Source of the DNA: Competibacter_A sp037045685
GTDB lineage: Bacteria > Pseudomonadota > Gammaproteobacteria > Competibacterales > Competibacteraceae
Direction of reading: 5' to 3'
Length of the DNA: 64,000 nt
Assembly (NCBI GenBank): GCA_037045685.1
Contig: JBAOII010000024.1
Span: 1-64,000 of the forward strand
A program made the translations under genes and the position numbers. Below, piece after piece: positions 59,645 to 64,000 of this stretch (within the stretch, counting starts at the first letter, position 1; each line of letters opens with the position of its first letter). The notes below the pieces were generated by a model that ran no database searches, was not told where the DNA came from, and saw nothing but the letters and a program-made list of their open reading frames with translations.

Positions 59645-60322
59645 TTATCCCTTCCCAGCCGCTTCCCGCTTGAGGGCGGCCAACTCCGCTTCGACCTCGC
59701 TGTTGACTTCCATCTTCAGAAACTCCCGCTCGATCTGGCTGTATTCCCCGTACACCTCTTCGCGCGCTTCCATCCGCGCTTCCATTTCTCCCACTTTGTC
59801 GGCCATGCGGCCGAAAGAATTGTTGAGGTCCAAGCCGGTTTGAAACTTATCGCGCACTTGATCCATCTGTTCGCGGGCTTGCGCCGCGCGCTGCCGCGCC
59901 ACCAGACTGCCCTTTTTCAGCCGCGCTTCTTCCAGCTTCATTTCCAGCGCCCGCAACTGGGATTTGAGGCGCTCGCTGGTGCGCCGGGCCGATTCGCAAG
60001 ACGCTTCCAGATTCGCGACGATGCCATCGTGTTCCTTTTTGCGCATCAGCGCCTCCCGCGCCAGCGCCTCGTTGCCGGACTCCAGGGCGCGGCGGGCGCG
60101 ATTGTGCCATTCCTCGACCTGTCGGCGCTGGCTCTCCAATTCTTTCGCCAACTGCTTTTCGCTGGCCACGGCGTCGATCACGCCTTCGCGGGCGCTGTTG
60201 ACGTTCTCCTCCATCTCGCGGATGAGCTGTTTGATCATCCGCTCCGGGTCTTCGACTCGATCCACCAGATCGTTGAGATTGGCGGAAATCACATCGCTGA
60301 TACGCTTGAACAGACTGGCCAT
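59645..60322 (-). CDS. pspA: PspA/IM30-family protein
   Basis: This 225-residue coiled-coil protein starts MASLFKRISDVISANLNDLV and continues VEDPERMIKQLIREMEENVN, the PspA/Vipp1 signature, with long helices rich in Glu, Arg and Gln. PspA-type proteins form ESCRT-III-like assemblies on the inner membrane and respond to membrane stress. ATG 60322 follows GGAGG. No pspB, pspC or pspF gene is nearby; instead a giant membrane protein lies 77 bases downstream on the same strand. A 7-bp inverted repeat (TCAAGAA/TTCTTGA, 60371-60389) is upstream of its start. Confidence 0.92.
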   Translation of the reverse strand: MASLFKRISDVISANLNDLVDRVEDPERMIKQLIREMEENVNSAREGVIDAVASEKQLAKELESQRRQVEEWHNRARRALESGNEALAREALMRKKEHDGIVANLEASCESARRTSERLKSQLRALEMKLEEARLKKGSLVARQRAAQAREQMDQVRDKFQTGLDLNNSFGRMADKVGEMEARMEAREEVYGEYSQIEREFLKMEVNSEVEAELAALKREAAGKG

Positions 60323-60370
60323 GTTTGCCTCCAATAAGTGACGATTTCGGATAGGTTCGTTTGAGTATAG

Positions 60371-60389
60371 TCAAGAATTATTTTCTTGA
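60371..60389. promoter_or_regulatory. Inverted repeat upstream of pspA
   Basis: TCAAGAA-TTATT-TTCTTGA lies about 50-67 bases upstream of the pspA start, in AT-rich promoter-like DNA that reads TTGACTATACT on the minus strand. It may be a regulator site. There is no clear sigma-54 promoter, unlike the classical psp operon. Confidence 0.35.
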
Positions 60390-60411
60390 ACAGTGTTTAA
60401 TTAAGGATCCG

Positions 60412-60437
60412 AAAAAATCCGCCGAAGGGGCGGATTT
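60412..60437 (-). terminator. Intrinsic terminator of the repeat-protein gene
   Basis: On the minus strand AATCCGCC-CCTTC-GGCGGATT is a perfect 8-bp stem followed by T residues, 10 bases after the stop codon at 60448. Confidence 0.85.
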
Positions 60438-60447
60438 CCGATTGTCC

Positions 60448-61060
60448 TTAATCCTGCTGACGGCGCCCGCGACCGCCGCCTGCGTCGCCGTCACGATCCC
60501 GCTTCCGACCGCCACCCGCGTCGTCGCCGTCACGATCCCGCTTCCGACCGCCACCCGCGTCGTCGCCATCACGATCCCGCTTCCGACCGCCACCCGCGTC
60601 GTCGCCGTCACGATCCCGCCGCCGGCCACCATCGTCATAGCCGCTCCCACCCCTGCCGCCTCCCGGCTTGCTCCACCACCCTTCACTCCCGCCAAACCCA
60701 GGGATTTCCGGGCCGCGAGAACTTTCCCTGCGACCACTCCTGCCACCACCCCGATCATCGCCCCCGTCATCGTAACCGCGATCCCGGCCACCCCTTCTAC
60801 GATACGAATCCTCGCCTCCCCGATCATCGGAAAGCTCCCGTCTCCCGGAAGAGTCGCGATCCCGCGAGCGGTCCCGATCACCTTTGGACCGATCTCGATC
60901 CTTTCGTGGAACGCTGTCCAGAACATCGCCAAACGGCGTTCCCTTGAACATCTGATCCATCAACTGGACGGGGATTTCTGCCGAACCTCTGGCTGAACGC
61001 CACGGCCGGCCCCGCGACCGCCAAAGCCGCGACCAACGGATAAATAATTTTATATTTCAT
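60448..61060 (-). CDS. Secreted Arg/Asp/Gly-rich repeat protein, apparent single-base frame break
   Basis: Two overlapping frames join into about 203 residues if one extra base near 60989-60996 is removed. The N-terminus MKYKIIYPLVAALAVAGPAV is a clear signal peptide. The corrected join reads AFS-RGSAEIPVQLMDQMFK and then PFGDVLDS. The rest is low-complexity and strongly charged (KDRDRSKGDRDRSRDRDSSG), ending with 13-residue repeats RDRDGDDAGGGRK. No known family fits. The 39-bp DNA repeat lies in its 3' part. The gene has its own terminator and stands alone between pspA and fadI. Confidence 0.6.
60481..60620 (-). repeat. 39-bp tandem repeats encoding RDRDGDDAGGGRK
   Basis: Three full 39-bp units start at 60494, 60533 and 60572, with partial units at both ends. 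They are almost identical, with one or two substitutions, and keep the reading frame. Alternative frames through these repeats are also open, which produces misleading long frames (VAVGSGIVTATTR). Confidence 0.9.
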
Positions 61061-61481
61061 TTAGTTGCCCTTTATCAGAACGATTATCGCCAAATTGCAG
61101 CCCAGCGGCTGTATCCAAACAATTTACTGCGCACTTCAATCGCGAAAAAGACATTCGCCAGCCGGCCGCTGTTCGCCGCGTCAACACAACAGAAACCTTG
61201 ACAGCAATCTCGAACTCATCAGCGAGCGTGCAAATTGTAGCGAAAGTGTGCTTATCGAACATGAATCCTGTCTGAATCGTTAGCAGAAATCGTGCCACCA
61301 GCAAATTTCCACGGACTTTGCGGCATGCGGGTTGATGGTTCCGATTCCGCGCGAATCGCCGTGGCCCGCTCCCAGCGTCGCCATATCGTACAAGCGAGCC
61401 GCTCAAATATTTGATGAACTGTAGCCCGCCGCACGAGGACTTGTCGAAACCCCGTGCCTTTTGGAACTTGAGGAGAGCCTC
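61061..61481. other. Intergenic region between the repeat-protein gene and fadI
   Basis: A 421-base gap between divergent genes. I see no gene, no strong hairpin and no recognisable operator. Promoters for both flanking genes should be here, but neither has a convincing consensus. Confidence 0.5.
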
Positions 61482-62789
61482 GTGGCCACCGTGAATCAAA
61501 TGAACACCCCCGGCGAGCGGGTCGCCATCGTCGCCGGGCTGCGCACGCCCTTCGCCCGGCAACTGACCGCCTATAAGGATTTGAACGCCATCGATCTCGG
61601 GATCACGGTCACAAATGAACTGCTGGGCCGGCTCAATTTGGACCCCGCCCTGATCGAGCGGGTCGTTTATGGCTGCGTCGGCCTGATCCCGGAAGCCCCC
61701 AACGTGGCGCGCGAGGTCTTGCTGGGCGCCGGCATGCATCCGCGCACCGACGCCTACACCGTCACCCGGGCCTGCGCCACCAGCTTTCAGTCGGTCATCG
61801 ACATCGCGCAGGCCATTCTGCTGGGCGAAATCGAAATCGGGCTGGCGGGCGGCTGCGATTCCACCTCGGTGTTGCCGATCCAGACCTCGAAGAAACTGTC
61901 TCGGGCCTTGATCCACTCCACCAAGGCCAAGACGCTCGCCGAAAAACTGGCGCTGTTCAAAGCCATTCGCCCGGCCGATCTGATTCCGGTCTCGCCGGCG
62001 ATCAAGGACTACTCCACCCGTCTGGGCATGGGCGACATCGCCGAACAGATGGCCAAGAACCACGGCATCGGCCGCGAGGAGCAGGATCGCTTTACCTTGC
62101 GCTCCCATCAGCTCGCCCAGCAGGCCTGGGACAGCGGCAAACTCGACGGGGAGGTCATGCGCGCCTTCGTGCCGCCGTTCAAGGAGTGCATCGAGCGCGA
62201 CAACAACATCCGGGGCGATTCTGGCCTGGAGCAGTTGGCGAAGCTGAAACCCGCCTTCGACCGCAAGCACGGCACGGTCACCGCCGCCAACTCCACCCCG
62301 CTGACCGATGGCGCTTCTTCCTTGATTTTAATGAAAGAACAACGCGCCCGGCAACTGGGCTTCGAGCCCTTGGGCCACATCCGCTCCTACGCCTTCGCCG
62401 CCCTCGATCCCTTCAACGACGGCTTGATGGGTCCCTCTTACGCGACTCCCATCGCCCTCGATCGGGCGGGAATCAAGCTGAACGACCTGAGCTTGATCGA
62501 CATTCACGAAGCCTTCGCCGCGCAGACGCTGGCGAATCTCAAAAACTGGCCCTCGCGCCAATTCGCGCGAGATCAGCTCGGCCGGGATGAACCCATCGGC
62601 GAGGTCGATATGGACAAACTCAACGTGCTGGGCGGCTCGCTGGCCTACGGGCATCCCTTCGCGGCCACCGGCGGACGGATGATCGTGCAGGTGTTGAACG
62701 AACTGCGTCGGCGCGGCGGCGGGCTGGGGCTGGCGACGGCCTGCGCTGCCGGCGGCTTGGGCGCGGCCCTGGTTCTGGAGGTGGCGTGA
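61482..62789 (+). CDS. fadI: 3-ketoacyl-CoA thiolase, FadI type
   Basis: This 435-residue thiolase catalyses the last step of beta-oxidation. The nucleophile Cys is in VTRACATSFQSVIDI, the catalytic His in DIHEAFAAQTLANL, GGSLAYGHPFAATGGRM follows and the second Cys is in LATACAAGGLGAA. The length matches E. coli FadI. GTG 61482 is chosen as start because GAGGAGAG lies just upstream; ATG 61500 is an alternative. Its TGA overlaps the fadJ ATG by one base (TGATG). The pair would form the FadIJ complex, used for anaerobic or alternative fatty-acid degradation. Confidence 0.94.
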   Translation: MATVNQMNTPGERVAIVAGLRTPFARQLTAYKDLNAIDLGITVTNELLGRLNLDPALIERVVYGCVGLIPEAPNVAREVLLGAGMHPRTDAYTVTRACATSFQSVIDIAQAILLGEIEIGLAGGCDSTSVLPIQTSKKLSRALIHSTKAKTLAEKLALFKAIRPADLIPVSPAIKDYSTRLGMGDIAEQMAKNHGIGREEQDRFTLRSHQLAQQAWDSGKLDGEVMRAFVPPFKECIERDNNIRGDSGLEQLAKLKPAFDRKHGTVTAANSTPLTDGASSLILMKEQRARQLGFEPLGHIRSYAFAALDPFNDGLMGPSYATPIALDRAGIKLNDLSLIDIHEAFAAQTLANLKNWPSRQFARDQLGRDEPIGEVDMDKLNVLGGSLAYGHPFAATGGRMIVQVLNELRRRGGGLGLATACAAGGLGAALVLEVA

Positions 62790-64000
62790 TGGCGACCGAG
62801 CCCAATCTGACCGTTTTCCAACTGACGTTGCGCGCGGACGGCATCGCCGTCGCCACCATCGACGTGCCGGGCGAAAGCCAGAACACCCTGAAAGCCGAAT
62901 TCGTCGCCGAGGCCACCGCCTTGCTGGATCGCTTGGAACAGGACGCCGATGTGAGGGGAGTGGTGTTGATCAGCGGCAAACCCGGCTCGTTCGTGGCCGG
63001 CGCCGACATCAACATGCTGCAAGCCTGCCGCACCGCCGCCGAAGCGACCGAACTCTCCAAAACCGGCCAACGCTTTTTCGACCGCTTGGAAGCTTTCAAA
63101 GCCCCGGTGGTCGCCGCGATTGACGGCGCCTGCCTGGGCGGCGGGCTGGAGCTGGCGCTGGCTTGTCATGGCCGGGTCTGCACCGACAACCCCAAAACCG
63201 CGCTCGGTCTGCCCGAAGTGATGCTGGGCGTGCTACCGGGCACCGGCGGCACCCAGCGTCTGCCGCGACGGATCGGGATTCCCGCCGCGCTCGATCTGAT
63301 GTTGACCGGCAAGCACCTCGACGCTCGCAAGGCCCACCGCTTGGGGTTGGTGGACGATGTGGCGCCAGCCACCGTTCTGCTGCAAACCGCCGTCGCCCTC
63401 GCGCAAAAGCTCCGACACGGCCGCCCCGCCGCCCAACGGTCGAGCACGCTGTTCTCGGTCAAGGGCTTGACCAAGCTGGCGCTCGAAGGCAATCCGTTGG
63501 GGCGGCGAATCCTGTTCCAGAAAGCCCGCGAGCAAGTGCTGAGTAAAACCAGGGGCAACTACCCCGCACCGTTGCGCATCATCGACTGCGTGGAAACCGG
63601 CGCCAGCCAAGGTTTCGGGAAGGGGCTGGAAGCGGAAGCGACCCACTTCGGCGAACTGGCGGTCACTCCGCAGGCGCGGCAATTGATGAACCTGTATTTC
63701 GCCACCACGGCGCTAAAAAAGGATACCGGCGTCGCCGACCCGAGCGTGCGACCCAGGCCGATCCGCAAGATCGGGATACTCGGGGCCGGATTGATGGGCG
63801 CCGGGATCGGCTACGTCACCGCCAGCAAGGCGAAAATCCCGGTGCGGCTCAAGGACAAGGACGCCGCCGGCCTGAATCGCGGCTTGAGCTACATCGACCG
63901 ATTGATTCACAAACGGTTGCAACGGCGGTCGCTGTCGTCGTTCTACGCCGGCCAGGAGCGGCGGCGGGTCACGCCGACGCTGGATTTCTCCGGGTTTCAA
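62789..64000 (+). CDS. fadJ: Fatty-acid oxidation multifunctional enzyme FadJ, 3' end cut by window
   Basis: The first 404 residues are present. The enoyl-CoA hydratase domain shows GKPGSFVAGADINML, DGACLGGGLELALACHGRV (oxyanion hole) and LGLPEVMLGVLPGTGGTQRL (catalytic Glu). From about residue 320 the 3-hydroxyacyl-CoA dehydrogenase begins with the NAD-binding IRKIGILGAGLMGAGIGYV. The start ATG overlaps the fadI stop, so translation is coupled. The sequence is still open at 64000. Confidence 0.94.
   Translation, partial: MATEPNLTVFQLTLRADGIAVATIDVPGESQNTLKAEFVAEATALLDRLEQDADVRGVVLISGKPGSFVAGADINMLQACRTAAEATELSKTGQRFFDRLEAFKAPVVAAIDGACLGGGLELALACHGRVCTDNPKTALGLPEVMLGVLPGTGGTQRLPRRIGIPAALDLMLTGKHLDARKAHRLGLVDDVAPATVLLQTAVALAQKLRHGRPAAQRSSTLFSVKGLTKLALEGNPLGRRILFQKAREQVLSKTRGNYPAPLRIIDCVETGASQGFGKGLEAEATHFGELAVTPQARQLMNLYFATTALKKDTGVADPSVRPRPIRKIGILGAGLMGAGIGYVTASKAKIPVRLKDKDAAGLNRGLSYIDRLIHKRLQRRSLSSFYAGQERRRVTPTLDFSGFQ

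Noticed and set aside
60378..60932. 184-codon frame rich in Thr, Val and Ala over the 39-bp repeats
   Set aside because: It is a shifted reading of the Arg/Asp/Gly repeat gene; it has no signal peptide of its own and starts inside the supported gene.

Overview
This 64 kb window is GC-rich chromosomal DNA from a Gram-negative gammaproteobacterium. The evidence is RecC, a YcgL-family protein, FadI/FadJ, UbiG, a prfB gene with the classic programmed frameshift, and several outer-membrane or periplasmic proteins. A glycogen/PHA-accumulating relative such as Competibacter-like bacteria would fit the mix of beta-oxidation genes, a phasin-like protein, PatZ/Acs and eukaryote-like signalling, but that assignment is inference. 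I see no rRNA, no canonical tRNA, no CRISPR array, no prophage and no complete insertion sequence.

Layout. 1-4.3 kb: a minus-strand purH-purD pair with a Uma2-family gene and a beta carbonic anhydrase upstream. 4.3-6.7 kb: ycgL, an aminotransferase and a crotonase-fold isomerase. 7.2-10.1 kb: a secreted protein with five C-terminal PASTA repeats. 10.2-15.0 kb: recC, a DciA-like gene and mobA. 15.3-20.5 kb: patZ (lysine acetyltransferase) divergent from acs, its expected target, followed by an acyl carrier protein. 21.0-24.2 kb: an ABC1/UbiB-like kinase, pdxH and an outer-membrane barrel protein. 24.3-26.2 kb: a bacterial Ro60 gene followed by three tandem copies of a conserved element, one with a tRNA T arm, that look like bacterial Y RNAs. 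26.2-31.3 kb: a B12/radical SAM protein, a small zinc-ribbon protein, and lysS and prfB separated by an AT-rich Uma2 gene. 31.3-36.2 kb: ald, a CBS protein, and korA-korB with a diiron protein. 36.5-38.9 kb: class I and class II fructose-bisphosphate aldolases, divergent. 38.9-43.9 kb: mtnA, an OmpA-like protein, an MTA/SAH deaminase, ubiG and a HAD phosphatase. 44-48 kb: an operon for a Ser/Thr kinase, two FHA proteins and a PP2C phosphatase. 48-53.3 kb: asnS, a phasin/HhH protein, cysE, an IscU-like and an IscA protein, and a DUF2887 protein. 53.4-61.1 kb: pspA, a giant polytopic membrane protein, an ankyrin protein, and an Arg/Asp/Gly-repeat secreted protein. 61.5-64 kb: fadI-fadJ, cut by the window end.

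The most interesting region is 24.3-26.2 kb: Ro60 with three tandem Y-RNA-like elements, a TATAAT at the Ro60 stop codon and a strong terminator at the end. A second cross-cutting observation is that about eleven apparent frame breaks, in six genes including the housekeeping gene purD, are all of the same sign (one extra base). That pattern points to systematic insertion errors in the assembly rather than widespread gene decay. A third is a relic between asnS and the kinase gene that carries the 3' end of a kinase copy followed by the 3' end of an asnS copy, the footprint of an old tandem duplication.
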